Positions 24,944-34,050 are shown, counted from the stretch's first letter. The stretch: DNA of 64,000 nt from DAIOXA01 sp050949165 (GCA_050949165.1 JBMNFF010000001.1:1-64000); one strand, 5' to 3'. Numbers and translations are program-made. Notes: a model not told the origin generated them from the sequence alone.

Positions 24944-26151
24944 CGATCCTGATTCTGGAACTCATGGCGGCGCTTTCCTTTGTCTACGCATTCTTTCTCC
25001 TCTTCATCGCCTTTGCCCCCGTCCCCCAGGTCTTGCTCCTCTTCCTCTGGCAGCTGGCCGCCGGCCTGATCTTTTACTGGCTGGCGGGAAAGCATAAAAT
25101 CGGGCAGCTTGCCGCATTGCTGCTGCTCTTGCCCCTGTTCTGTTTTTCGGGGATTCTGGCCGCCTGCTTTATCCTGGCTGCAGCGGCCTATTGCTGCATC
25201 TATATCCGCACCACCCTCTTGCGGAGCAATGCCGAGCAATCCGCCAAGAACTTCAAGCGCACCCTGTTCATCTTCATCAGCGCCCTTGTCTTCCGCTACA
25301 CCTGGCCCTTTATGCTGCCCAGCGGTTCCCTGGTCCAGGCGGCGCCCTTCTGGATAATTTACTTCCTGGCTTCGGTGTTCTTCGTCCGCTCCATCCGGCA
25401 TCTGGAATCCGGCCTGGAGCCCGAGAAGATCCGCCGCGCCAACCTCCGGTACCTGGCCGGCATCTCAGTGCTCTCGGTGCTGACGGCCCTTTCGGGAGTC
25501 AGGGAATTCATTAACCGGGCCCTGCATCAGCTCCTGTATTGGCTGGCTTACGGCTTTGTCTACCTGGGCCAGTTGATCCTCTGGGTCTATCAGGCCCTGC
25601 CCCGAAGTTTTACCAATTTGCTGGAGTCCTGGGATTCCCGGAACGGTCAGGCATCCCCTGCCCCCGAAGGCCTGGAATCGGTGGGCCAGGCTGTGGAAGA
25701 ACAGATGGCAGCCTGGGATATGGCGGCGCTGGATCTGATAGTTCCCTTTATCCTGGCCGCCCTGGTAATCTACATCCTCTACCGGATAATCTTTACGGCG
25801 GGAAATCGGAGCTTTGTCGGTCGGGATTATGTGGAAGTGCGGGAATACATCAAGGCCGCCAAGCCCAAAAAGCCCCGGCGTCGCCGGGAGCGTTCCGCCT
25901 CCCGTAGCGGCCAGCAGATTCGCCTTCTCTACCGGCGCTTCCTCCAAAAACTGAGCCGCCAACAGGTGGAGCTCCAGGGCACCGACACATCCCTGGATGT
26001 CAAGCTAAAGGCGGACTCGGTCTTCAGCGGCGACACCCGGGGCATCCGGGAGCTTTACACCCGCAGCCGGTACGGGAACAAGCCTGCCGATCCCAAGGCG
26101 GTGGCCGCCATGGAGGCAAAGATCAAGGAGCTGAATCCAAAGGAGACGTAG
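24940..26151 (+). CDS. membrane protein with C-terminal DUF4129
   Basis: This 403-residue protein has about five N-terminal membrane helices (residues 1-150), a further pair at about 245-275, and a cytoplasmic basic linker (KPKKPRRRRERSASR). The C-terminal DUF4129-like domain (QIRLLYRRFLQKLSRQ.., ending TRGIRELYTRSRYG) is the part usually fused to a transglutaminase. No transglutaminase core with Cys-His-Asp is present here, so this is the membrane/DUF4129 piece alone. It overlaps the DUF58 gene by 4 bases. A role in envelope-protein processing with MoxR and DUF58 is inferred from context. Confidence 0.75.
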   Translation: MTILILELMAALSFVYAFFLLFIAFAPVPQVLLLFLWQLAAGLIFYWLAGKHKIGQLAALLLLLPLFCFSGILAACFILAAAAYCCIYIRTTLLRSNAEQSAKNFKRTLFIFISALVFRYTWPFMLPSGSLVQAAPFWIIYFLASVFFVRSIRHLESGLEPEKIRRANLRYLAGISVLSVLTALSGVREFINRALHQLLYWLAYGFVYLGQLILWVYQALPRSFTNLLESWDSRNGQASPAPEGLESVGQAVEEQMAAWDMAALDLIVPFILAALVIYILYRIIFTAGNRSFVGRDYVEVREYIKAAKPKKPRRRRERSASRSGQQIRLLYRRFLQKLSRQQVELQGTDTSLDVKLKADSVFSGDTRGIRELYTRSRYGNKPADPKAVAAMEAKIKELNPKET

Positions 26152-26295
26152 GGGGCCACCTTGCCCCCTCCCACCACCGGCTCCGGCTGGACCCTCCACC
26201 ACCAGCAAAGCCCTCTACCTGATGGAGCTGGCGGGCATCCAGGTGGAAGAGTCGGGAGTGCCCTGGCTCTTTCCCGGGAATTTCCACAATTGCCC

Positions 26296-26315
26296 ATCCC
26301 CCTGGGGGGATTTTT
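26296..26315 (+). terminator. short rho-independent terminator
   Basis: ATCCCC-CTGG-GGGGAT, then TTTTTC. It closes the MoxR operon about 140 bases after its last stop. The 145 bases between contain a coding-like stretch with no start (STTSKALYLMELAGIQVEES), perhaps a gene remnant. Confidence 0.5.
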
Positions 26316-26373
26316 CGTTTATAATTGTAATAAATATCTTAGGGGACAGACTGCCAAGAAAAGGGGTGAGCAG

Positions 26374-27354
26374 GTGCCCAGAGCCAAAAGATTTCTCTCC
26401 GCCGCTGTTACTGTCCTCTTCAGTCTCGCCTTCGTCGTCATCAGTCCCGTCCACACCGCGCCGAGACCGGTTGCCATAATAACTCCGGACGGCGTTCGGG
26501 AAATCTGCACCGCCGAGAAGGTGGTGGCGGACATTCTCGCCCAGGCAGGCATCGTCCTGGACAGCCAATGCGAAATCACCTATCCGGCCCTGAAGGAAGA
26601 GCTGGAAGGGCACTATATCCACATCAAGCGGGGCGCCCCGATCAGCCTCAAGGCCGACGGAGAGACCAGGGAGATCATCACCTGGGCCGGGACTGTCGAG
26701 GACTTCCTCAAGGAACAGGGTATCTGCGTCCAGGATGCCCTGGTCAGCTATCCCTTGGAACAGAGCCTGCATGCCGGCATGGAGGTAGAGATCATCCGGG
26801 TGCAACGGGAAGTGGTCAGCGAGACCCAGGCCATTGCCGCCAAGACCACGTACAAGAAGGACTCTTCCCTGGACCTGGGCAAGGAAAAGGTGCTGACCCA
26901 GGCCCGGGACGGCATGAAGCTGCTGACCTATGAAGTCATCTATTTTGACGGCCGGGAAGTGGCCCGCACCCTTCTGGGCGAAGAAGCTCTCCTCCCGCCG
27001 GTCGCCGGCGTGGTCCTCAAGGGAACCAAGGCCAGCGCTTCCAGGAGCGGGGGGAGTAGCGGCGCTGCCCTTGAAGGTATAGCTTCATACTATGGCGCCG
27101 AATTGCACGGCAGGAAGACCGCCAGCGGCGTCCCCTTCGACATGAATGCCTTTACTGCCGCCCACCGGACTCTGCCCTTTGGAACCAAGGTCAGGGTCAC
27201 CTACCAGGCCACCGGCAAATCGGTGGTGGTGGAGATCAACGACCGGGGGCCCCATGTGGCTGGCCGCATCATCGACCTCTCGGCCGCCGCCGCCAGGGAG
27301 ATTGGCCTGTATGCCGACGGCATCGGCAAGGTGAAAATTGAATTCTTGGATTAG
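26374..27354 (+). CDS. exported DUF348-G5-RlpA-like (3D/DPBB) protein
   Basis: This 326-residue secreted protein has a signal peptide at about residues 1-28. Two DUF348 ubiquitin-like segments follow (TAEKVVADILAQAGIVLD; WAGTVEDFLKEQGICVQ). A G5 domain (about residues 145-215) contains VVSETQAIAAKTTYKKDSSLDLGK. The C-terminal RlpA-like double-psi beta-barrel has GIASYYGAELHGRKTASG, AAHRTLPFGTKVRVT and EINDRGPHVAGRIIDLS. The order resembles Rpf/YabE-type wall-active proteins of Bacillota. GTG 26374 has AAGGGGTGA at good distance, and the open frame upstream of it is not coding. It probably acts on peptidoglycan. Confidence 0.85.
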   Translation: MPRAKRFLSAAVTVLFSLAFVVISPVHTAPRPVAIITPDGVREICTAEKVVADILAQAGIVLDSQCEITYPALKEELEGHYIHIKRGAPISLKADGETREIITWAGTVEDFLKEQGICVQDALVSYPLEQSLHAGMEVEIIRVQREVVSETQAIAAKTTYKKDSSLDLGKEKVLTQARDGMKLLTYEVIYFDGREVARTLLGEEALLPPVAGVVLKGTKASASRSGGSSGAALEGIASYYGAELHGRKTASGVPFDMNAFTAAHRTLPFGTKVRVTYQATGKSVVVEINDRGPHVAGRIIDLSAAAAREIGLYADGIGKVKIEFLD

Positions 27355-27355
27355 A

Positions 27356-27386
27356 AAGACCCAGGGAAGCCCCTGGTCTTTTTTAC
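27356..27386 (+). terminator. rho-independent terminator
   Basis: AGACC(C)AGGG and CCCTGGTCT form a stem with one bulged base, followed by TTTTTTAC, directly after the RlpA-like gene. Confidence 0.8.
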
Positions 27387-27500
27387 TTTTTATGCGAAAA
27401 ATTAACACCCTGTTTCCAAAAATTACATGCACATTTTACTTAACTAAAGGATTAAAGGAGACTATACTTTTCCCCATATCAAAAGTAGGAGGGGAACTTG

Positions 27501-28580
27501 ATGCTTAAAAAATTAACCGCAATTGTTCTTGCAACAGTCCTGGTCTTTGCCCTGGCAGGTTGCCGGGGAGAGAGAACCGGGCAGGAAGAAGGCGGCGATT
27601 ACAAGATCGGTATCATTACCGGGACGGTGTCCCAGGGTGAGGAAGAATTCCAGGCCGCCCAAAATATGGCCGCCAAATACGGCGACAAGATTGTAACTGC
27701 AACCTATCCGGATAATTTCGCCTCCGAAACCGAGACCGTCATCGCCCAGGTAGAGGCCTTGGCGGCCAACCCAGATGTCAAGGCCATCGTCTTTGTCCAG
27801 GCTGTCCCCGGCGCAGCCGCAGCCATCGACAAGGTGCGGGAAACCCGTCCCGACATGCTCTTCATCGCCGGCGTTGCCGCTGAGGACGGCTACCACGTCT
27901 GGCAGTTGATTGTAAACAAGCTGGCCCGGCGCCGCGCGGATTATGACCTGGCCAAGCCCCTGGTCTGCATCGGCCTGGCCGGCCTGGCCTTCGCAGCCAC
28001 CTTCATCCCGGCGGTGGAGGATATCCTCCTTTTCGTGCGGATTCCCGTGACCACCTACCTGGCCATTGCCGGCCTCTGCCTGTTCAACACCTGGCTGCTT
28101 CGCACCCGCCTGGGCCAGAACATGCGCACCGTCGGCCAGAGCCGCACCGTGGCCAATGCCGCAGGACTCAACGTCGACCGGATTCGCATCATCGCCATGA
28201 TCCTCTCCACCGTCCTGGCCTGCTGGGGACAGCTCATCTATCTCCAGAACATCGGGACCTTCTCCACCTATGGCGCCCACACCCAGGTCGGCCAGTTCGC
28301 CATCGCCGCCCTCCTGGTGGGCGGGGCCTCGGTGCAAAGGGCCAATAACAAGCAGGCGGTGCTGGGGGTCATCCTCTTCCACACCTTGTTCATCGTCGCT
28401 CCCCAGGCCGGCAAGGAATTGTTCAACAACGCCCAGCTGGGCGAGTACTTCCGGGTCTTTGTGGCCTATGGTGTCATCGCCGTATCCCTGGCCATGCACG
28501 CATGGAAGACGGCAATTCGGCCCAAGCTGGGGGCAGCCGCGCCCATCAGTCAGGGTGGAGGCGGCAGTTGCTGCAGTTAA
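27501..28580 (+). CDS. chimeric ORF: truncated binding lipoprotein fused to ABC permease C-terminus
   Basis: The first 129 or so residues are a solute-binding lipoprotein of the DUF3798 type: lipobox LAGC21, then YKIGIITGTVSQGEEEFQAA. At about residue 130 (near base 27888) the sequence turns directly into the C-terminal two thirds of an RbsC-like sugar/branched-chain permease (VWQLIVNKLARRRADYDL.. with five to six membrane helices, and RTRLGQNMRTVGQS). The normal order in such operons is binding protein, ATPase, permeases. The ORF therefore looks like the in-frame scar of a deletion of 2 kb or more. Neither half is complete, so transport function is unlikely. ATG 27501 has AGGAGGGG ahead. Confidence 0.75.
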   Translation: MLKKLTAIVLATVLVFALAGCRGERTGQEEGGDYKIGIITGTVSQGEEEFQAAQNMAAKYGDKIVTATYPDNFASETETVIAQVEALAANPDVKAIVFVQAVPGAAAAIDKVRETRPDMLFIAGVAAEDGYHVWQLIVNKLARRRADYDLAKPLVCIGLAGLAFAATFIPAVEDILLFVRIPVTTYLAIAGLCLFNTWLLRTRLGQNMRTVGQSRTVANAAGLNVDRIRIIAMILSTVLACWGQLIYLQNIGTFSTYGAHTQVGQFAIAALLVGGASVQRANNKQAVLGVILFHTLFIVAPQAGKELFNNAQLGEYFRVFVAYGVIAVSLAMHAWKTAIRPKLGAAAPISQGGGGSCCS

Positions 28581-28589
28581 AAAATACTA

Positions 28590-28618
28590 AATCCGCTGCT
28601 GGTCGGCGGATTTTTTTT
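28590..28618 (+). terminator. rho-independent terminator
   Basis: AATCCGC (28590-28596) pairs with GCGGATT (28606-28612), followed by eight Ts. It ends the chimeric transporter ORF. Confidence 0.85.
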
Positions 28619-28733
28619 GCCCTTATATCCGGATTGGCAAGGGGAAGGGGCAGAAGCAGATGGCAGTCTGGCAGGACTTTTCTGCATCTTAAGGAAATAT
28701 AGATATGAGCATTAATGAAGGAGGTTGAGGAGC

Positions 28734-30376
28734 ATGAGTAAGCCGGTGCCGCCTCTCCCAAAGAACCTGGAATTAGTGCTTAAGGTTTCACAGCCGAAGA
28801 AGGCCAAGCCTTTCCTTACCCGGAAGACAAAAAGGTTAGTAGCAATCCTTGCCCCCCTGCTGGTAGTTTTCCTATTTTTCCAGCTGATTCTCTATTCCAC
28901 CCGGGATATCCTCTACTATCCCAGAGTCGGCCCCTATCCCGGCGGTTCCATCTTGTACAAAGGAGATATCGCCGACAACCTCCCCAACGGCCAGGGGAAA
29001 TTCTTCACCAGGGCGGGTCGACTCATTGCCCAGGGTTCTTTTAAAGACGGCAAATTGCACGGCTCTGCCATTTTTTACGGCGAAGGCGGCCGGATCTATG
29101 AAGGTCAATGGCAGGACGGCAAGCGAAGCGGCCAGGGAACCTTGACCGTCCACGGCGTCAAGGTTTACGAAGGGCAGTGGGCCAACGACAAGCTCAACGG
29201 TTACGGGAGCCTGCACACCGTAAACAGCACTTATCAGGGAGAGTGGAAGGACAATAAGCGAGAAGGTCAAGGCGTCCTCGCCATGAGGGGGCAGAGGTAT
29301 GAAGGTGAATTCAGCGATGACCTGTTCCACGGCCAGGGAACCTTGTTCATCGATGAAAGAAAAGTGTACCAGGGGCAATGGCACAGGGGCCTGCCCCACG
29401 GAGAAGGGACCCTGTTTGCCCCAGTAACGGCGATATTATCTTCAGCGGCCATTGGGATAGTGGTTTTATCGAAGATGGGGACTTGTTGGGTCTGGACCCG
29501 GAAACATGGGAGTTCTTAAATCTCCATATCTACCAACGGGGACTGGCTGCGGACTCGACTTGCCTGGACTTTATCAGAATTACCCAGGCCCTGTTGGGTG
29601 AAGGCCTGGATCAGGTCCTGCGGCTGAAGGCCGTGATTGACTCGGCCAGCGATGACCCCACCTTTCGCGAATTAATGTACCGCTTGATTGAATTGCCCCA
29701 GGAGCCCTATGAAGACCAGGTAATCAGGGAATGCATCCGCGCCCTGGAAAACGTGCCCTTGCCGATACTGCGGGACATCGTCGCCATAGGCAGCTCCTGT
29801 AAATTTTTTCCCGGCCTGATCGATGTCCCCGGTTACGTGGCCAATCCGAAATATGCCGGCGTCTACTATATAGACAAAAGATATCTGGTCGTCAGTTTGG
29901 GCAAGGGGTTGCCGGACATCGTCACCTTGCATGAAGTCGGCCATGAAGTGGACATTGCCCTGCTGTACTATAGCTCCTACAAACAGTTCTATTCAATCTG
30001 GCAGGCAGAGGCTGCCAGTGCCTTTACTCGCGATTACTATGTCGAGAACCCTGGCGAGTACTTCGCCCAGTTCTTTGCAAATTTCTATGCCGATGAGGAG
30101 GTCGTGGCGGCAGGTATTGACTACGGATATTTCCAGTACCGGCGCAAAGAGTTAAAGGAAGTCGCCCCCCGCACCTATGAGTTTTTCGAGCAGTACGTCG
30201 ACGGCTATCAGGGGCGGAATTATGTCCACGTCCTCAAGCCCAGCACCCCCGATGCCGCCAGCGCCCACATATCCCTTAAATTACCCCAGCCAATCCCCCC
30301 GCGGGATTTTCTGGACAGAATGGTCTACGGCCTTCGCAGTCTTTTCCGCCCCCCCCAAACCGGTGGAGCCCCCTGA
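28734..30376 (+). pseudogene. MORN-repeat protein joined to ATLF-like zinc metalloprotease, frameshifted
   Basis: Two frames form one protein of about 547 residues. ATG 28734 (AGGAGG ahead) begins a cytoplasmic tail and one membrane helix (about residues 38-58). Some eight MORN repeats of the YEGQWxDGKxxGQGTL type follow. At about 29420, in GCCCC, one base appears missing; the other frame continues the eighth repeat (NGDIIFSGHWDSG). About 300 more residues follow, with a zinc site HEVGHEVD (bases near 29929) and, some 40 residues on, NPGEYFAQFF, which supplies the third ligand. This HExxHxxD..E pattern is that of anthrax lethal factor/Pro-Pro endopeptidase (ATLF) domains. The enzyme would face outside, held by its N-terminal helix. 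Confidence 0.75.
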
Positions 30377-30445
30377 CGCCGATAGTCAGTGAACCCCTGC
30401 CCAGCAATCTTCACTGGGGGGCTGCCCGTCATATGAATAACAGAT

Positions 30446-30465
30446 GGGGCCATTTGGCCCCCTTT
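30446..30465 (+). terminator. probable terminator of the MORN-protease gene
   Basis: GGGGCCA-TT-TGGCCCC followed by CTTTT. The stem is strong, the T run short. Confidence 0.5.
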
Positions 30466-30524
30466 TACAGTGTTTTCACCAGGCGATTTGCCCCGATATT
30501 CCTTTTTGCACAACTTGTTCCTAT

Positions 30525-31316
30525 CTATTTTACATAGAGCTTGCCCACCAGCCAGTTCACGAAGCTGTTGGGCAGCAGTTTGTTGAGGAAGGCGAAGAGC
30601 TTGTACTTGGCGCCGATGGTATATATGGGCTTGATCCGGGACCTCAGCGCCGTCCTGTACACCGCCCGGGCAACGACCTCGGGCGGGTAGCCGCTTTGCT
30701 CATCTCGCTCCATGACGGCCACGCTGCGGGCGATTGCACCCCCGTAAACGTCATCCCCCGCCAGGGACTTGGCCCGGGCGCCGGTAAATTCTGTCTTGAC
30801 ATCTCCCAGTTGCAGGGCGCAGATACTGACTCCAAAGGGCTTCAGCTCGTTGGCCAGGGCATTGACCAGGATGTTCAGCGCCGCCTTGGTGGCGGAGTAG
30901 AAGGATTGGAAGGGGATGGCGAATATGGCTGCCGCCGAGGAGATGCAGATGATCCGCCCCCGGCTCTCCCGGAGCAGGGGGAGGGAGGCCTGAATGCAGC
31001 TCACCACCCCGAAGAAGTTGACGTCGAACTGGCGCTTGGCCTCGGCCAGTTGGCTAAATTCCACCGCTCCCGAGATGCCGAAGCCGGCATTGTTGATCAG
31101 CAGGTCCAGGCGGCCAGCCTCAGCTTCTATCCGGGCAAAGGCCGCCCGCACCGCCCCTTCATCGGTGACATCCACGGCGATATCGGCAACCCCCGGTTCT
31201 CCGGCGGGCCGGCGGCTGAGATTGTACACCCGCCACCCCTGATTGGCAAAGAGCTTGGCCGTGGCCCGGCCGATGCCGCTGGAGGCGCCGGTGATGGCAA
31301 CTACCTTGGCGGTCAT
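30525..31316 (-). CDS. short-chain dehydrogenase/reductase
   Basis: This 263-residue classical SDR enzyme has the NAD(P)-binding motif TGASSGIGRATA (about residues 9-20), the NNAG motif (LLINNAGFG), the catalytic Ser (CISSAAA) and YxxxK in FYSATKAALNI. The C-terminus is hydrophobic (LFAFLNKLLPNSFVNWLVGKL), as in 3-ketodihydrosphingosine reductase-like and other membrane-associated SDRs. ATG 31316 overlaps the upstream aminotransferase-like gene stop (ATGA), so the two enzymes act in one pathway. With a serine-palmitoyltransferase-like partner, reduction of a 3-keto-sphinganine is the leading idea. Reduction of another alpha-oxoamine product remains possible. Confidence 0.8.
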   Translation of the reverse strand: MTAKVVAITGASSGIGRATAKLFANQGWRVYNLSRRPAGEPGVADIAVDVTDEGAVRAAFARIEAEAGRLDLLINNAGFGISGAVEFSQLAEAKRQFDVNFFGVVSCIQASLPLLRESRGRIICISSAAAIFAIPFQSFYSATKAALNILVNALANELKPFGVSICALQLGDVKTEFTGARAKSLAGDDVYGGAIARSVAVMERDEQSGYPPEVVARAVYRTALRSRIKPIYTIGAKYKLFAFLNKLLPNSFVNWLVGKLYVK

Positions 31317-32494
31317 ACCAATCCAGCTTCCTTGAGGACAGCCTCGATGATGTCCACCGCCTCGTCGATCAAGGCTTCGGTGTGGGTGGCCATGAGGCTT
31401 ACCCGGAGCAGGCATTCACTGGGCGGCGTGGCCGGCGGCAGGACGGGGTTGACATAGACCCCGGCCTCGAACAGCTTCTTGTTCACCGTCAGGGTGGTGA
31501 TCATGTCCTTGGTGTAGATGGGGATGATGGGAGTGGGGGACTCCTTGATCTTTATATTGCGGCTGTTGAGGGCCCGCTTCATGTAAGCGGCCAGCTGGCC
31601 CAGCCTGTCCACCCGCTGGGGTTCGGTGCGCATGATTTCCAGGGATTTGATGGCGGCGGCGCAGGATGCCGGGGTGATGGAGGCCGAGAAGATAAAGGGC
31701 CGGGACTTGTGCCGGACATAATCCGCCACCACCCGAGAAGAGGCCATGAACCCGCCCAGGCTGGCCAGGGACTTGGAGAAGGTGCCCATGATGATATCCA
31801 CTTCGTCTTCCAGCCCGAAGTAGGATGCGGTGCCCCGACCGCCGACGCCGATTACCCCCAAGCCGTGGGCGTCATCCACCATCAGCCGGGCCTTGTACTT
31901 CTTCTTCAATTCGACGATTTCCGGGAGCAGACAGATATCCCCGCTCATGCTGAAGACGCCGTCGGTGACGATGAGCTTGCCGGCATCTTCGGGGATGTTG
32001 GCCAGCACCCTTTCCAGATCGGCCATATCCGAGTGGTTAAAGCGCAAATGCTTGGCATAACTGAGCTTGCAGCCATCGTAGATGCTGGCGTGGTTCTCCT
32101 TGTCGGAGATGATATAGTCCCCCCGCCCGCACAGGGAACTGATGATGCCCAGGTTGGACTGAAAGCCGGTGGAAAAGGTGATTACTGCTTCGGCATGCAG
32201 AAACTCGGCCAAATCCCTTTCCAACTGGGTGTGCAGGTTGAGGGTGCCGTTGAGAAAGCGGGATCCAGAACAGCCGCTGCCGTATTTCCTGGTGGCGGCT
32301 ATGGCGGCTTCCTTCACCCTTTCATCTGCCGTCAGGCCCAGGTAGTTATTGGAGCCCAACATTATCCTGCGCTTGCCCTCCATGATAACTTCCACATCCT
32401 GTTGGGACTGGAGCTCATGGAAATAGGGATATAACCCCAGGGCCTGTACTTCTTTAGCCTCGGTAAACTTCTCACACTTAGTAAATAAAGACAT
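31313..32494 (-). CDS. alpha-oxoamine synthase, serine palmitoyltransferase-like
   Basis: This 393-residue PLP enzyme is of the AONS/KBL/SPT group, which condenses an amino acid with an acyl-thioester. PLP lysine K241 is in MGTFSKSLASLGGF, D207 and H210 are in VDDAHGLG, and the stacking histidine H135 is in DKENHASIYDG. The N-terminal GLYPYFHELQS and the C-terminal NPVLPPATPPSECLLRVSLMATHT resemble Bacteroides serine palmitoyltransferase as I recall it, more than KBL or BioF. ATG 32494 has AAGGAGT ahead. It is the first gene of a two-gene unit with the SDR. 2-Amino-3-ketobutyrate ligase is the main alternative. Confidence 0.8.
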   Translation of the reverse strand: MSLFTKCEKFTEAKEVQALGLYPYFHELQSQQDVEVIMEGKRRIMLGSNNYLGLTADERVKEAAIAATRKYGSGCSGSRFLNGTLNLHTQLERDLAEFLHAEAVITFSTGFQSNLGIISSLCGRGDYIISDKENHASIYDGCKLSYAKHLRFNHSDMADLERVLANIPEDAGKLIVTDGVFSMSGDICLLPEIVELKKKYKARLMVDDAHGLGVIGVGGRGTASYFGLEDEVDIIMGTFSKSLASLGGFMASSRVVADYVRHKSRPFIFSASITPASCAAAIKSLEIMRTEPQRVDRLGQLAAYMKRALNSRNIKIKESPTPIIPIYTKDMITTLTVNKKLFEAGVYVNPVLPPATPPSECLLRVSLMATHTEALIDEAVDIIEAVLKEAGLV

Positions 32495-32850
32495 TATGAT
32501 TCCACTCCTTTACCAAACCAATAACAAGTGAGAGCGGGGACCAATGTCCTCGCCAAGCCAACCCTCCTTTACCTTGGATTGTATGGGATATATTGCGTAT
32601 ATTATATACTCAATCCCCGCTATTTTCTAGGCCGATTTGCACCAATCTGCTGCCGGCCCGGGAACCCGGGGCCGGGTCCTCCGGCCCGTTGCCTGTTTCT
32701 CAATCTTCGTGTCCAATGAAGGGAATCCCCCAATATCTTGAAATATAGCAATATTAGACCATAAGAGAGCAAGATTCTTGAAGAAGTCTTCTCCTGGCGA
32801 AATTATAATTACCAGTAATGCAGTAATGCTTAATGCGAGGAGGCTTTATT
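32495..32850. other. intergenic region between divergent genes
   Basis: No gene is seen. The region holds start-proximal signals for the divergent oxoamine synthase and lipoprotein genes, an AT-rich patch (about 32580-32610), and a strong GC hairpin, CCGGCCCGGG-AAC-CCGGGGCCGG, at about 32654-32676. No T run follows the hairpin, so a regulatory or processing role is as likely as termination. Confidence 0.5.
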
Positions 32851-33306
32851 TTGAAAAAAGTAATTTTCCTGTTCTTGCTTGCCCTGGTCCTGACCTCTGC
32901 CGGCTGCGGCTTCAAGAACAGGACCCCCTTAACAGCTGATGAGTTTGTCACCAAGATGGAAGCGGAAGGATTCACTTTGGTGGACGCTACCGATCAGTTC
33001 GAACCCGGTATAGTGGAGGCCGTGCAACTGGCCGTGGGTGAAGACTACCAGATTGAGTTCTACGTCGTTCCCACCGTCGAACAGGCCCAGCGGGCCTTTG
33101 AACAAAACAAGGCTGACTTTGAAGCTGCTCAGGGCAGCTCGTCCAGCCACAAATCCGTCGAAGTGAAAAACTACAGCTACTATTCCCAGACTTCAGCGGG
33201 TCTCTATGCTGTGGTGTCCCGAACAGACAACACCTTCATCTATGTTGTCGCCGATGCTGAATACAAGAAGGAGATCAACGAGATACTTTCCGATCTGGGA
33301 TATTAA
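32851..33306 (+). CDS. small lipoprotein of unknown function
   Basis: This 151-residue lipoprotein has the signal MKKVIFLFLLALVLTSAGC with the lipidated cysteine at residue 19 and a small alpha/beta domain of about 120 residues (EFVTKMEAEGFTLVDATD.. to ..YKKEINEILSDLGY). The fold pattern resembles small extracytoplasmic DUF-type lipoproteins of Bacillota, but I cannot name one. TTG 32851 is chosen because GCGAGGAGG lies 7 bases ahead. The gene is monocistronic, with a terminator 22 bases after its stop. Confidence 0.65.
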   Translation: MKKVIFLFLLALVLTSAGCGFKNRTPLTADEFVTKMEAEGFTLVDATDQFEPGIVEAVQLAVGEDYQIEFYVVPTVEQAQRAFEQNKADFEAAQGSSSSHKSVEVKNYSYYSQTSAGLYAVVSRTDNTFIYVVADAEYKKEINEILSDLGY

Positions 33307-33327
33307 ACAGTCCTCCCCCATGGTAAG

Positions 33328-33355
33328 ACCGCCGGCTTGGGCCGGCGGTTGTTTT
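33328..33355 (+). terminator. rho-independent terminator
   Basis: ACCGCCGGC-TTGG-GCCGGCGGT followed by TGTTTTA, after the small lipoprotein gene. Confidence 0.8.
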
Positions 33356-33489
33356 ATACCTCATCGCTTTGGATGTACAGAATCTGGTCGCAGCTGGCAG
33401 GGATATGCTGGTAAATCGCAGCGTGCGCTGCATGACTTCTTTGCCAACTCAGAGGTGGTAGGATGCCGCTAGTCCTGGGCCAACCTAAT

Positions 33490-33515
33490 AAAGACCTGCC
33501 CCTGCAGGTCTTTTT
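33490..33515 (+). terminator. orphan terminator
   Basis: AAAGACCTG and CAGGTCTTT form a stem followed by TTTTT. The 130 bases before it contain no recognisable complete gene, so it may be left from a lost gene. Confidence 0.7.
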
Positions 33516-33586
33516 ATGATACAGTAGAGAAGAAAAATTATCTGCTATCGGTGAAAATTATTGCCGGGGAACAAGGAGGATGCATA

Positions 33587-34036
33587 ATGAAGATCAATCT
33601 TACGAAAAAGCAGTACCAACTCCTGATGGAGAAGTGTTATATTGCCGACTGGGTAATCCACGCTTATCGGCGCCCTGAGGATGGTATCGGGGAAGACTAC
33701 CTGGAACTGCAGCAGTATTTGCTGGGCTTTGCCAAAGACTTTGGCTATGAGGACAATGTCTCCCATATTCGGGAAAACGACAGATATGTCTGGGCAGAAG
33801 ACTATTTGGAAAAGAATCCCGACGCCGGGGAATACATACTCCACTACGACTTTAACAGATATGCCGATATCCTGTCCGACCGGCTGGCGGACATGGCCAT
33901 CAAAGAGCGCTACTCCCCGGAAGAGCTGGAAGCGAAGGATCCCCAGGAACTCTCCAAGGAGTTTTATGAGCTTAAGCTCGAAGCTCTAAAGACCACTTCA
34001 TTGCTCCACGGCAACCAGGGCGAGAAAGAAGAATAG
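33587..34036 (+). CDS. hypothetical acidic protein
   Basis: The product is a 149-residue soluble, acidic, helix-rich protein (MKINLTKKQYQLLMEKCYIA at the start; tail ..LHGNQGEKEE). No membrane segment or signal is present. The pattern of aromatic and acidic residues spaced through helices (YLELQQYLLGFAKDFGYED) resembles conserved hypothetical proteins of Bacillota of about 150 residues. I cannot assign a function. ATG 33587 has AAGGAGG 10 bases ahead. The gene is bounded by terminators on both sides. Confidence 0.6.
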   Translation: MKINLTKKQYQLLMEKCYIADWVIHAYRRPEDGIGEDYLELQQYLLGFAKDFGYEDNVSHIRENDRYVWAEDYLEKNPDAGEYILHYDFNRYADILSDRLADMAIKERYSPEELEAKDPQELSKEFYELKLEALKTTSLLHGNQGEKEE

Positions 34037-34050
34037 CAATAATAGTATTC

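Noticed and set aside
33206..33472. An open frame between the lipoprotein and the acidic protein.
   Set aside because: It overlaps a real gene in another frame, has no ribosome site, and its composition is not protein-like.
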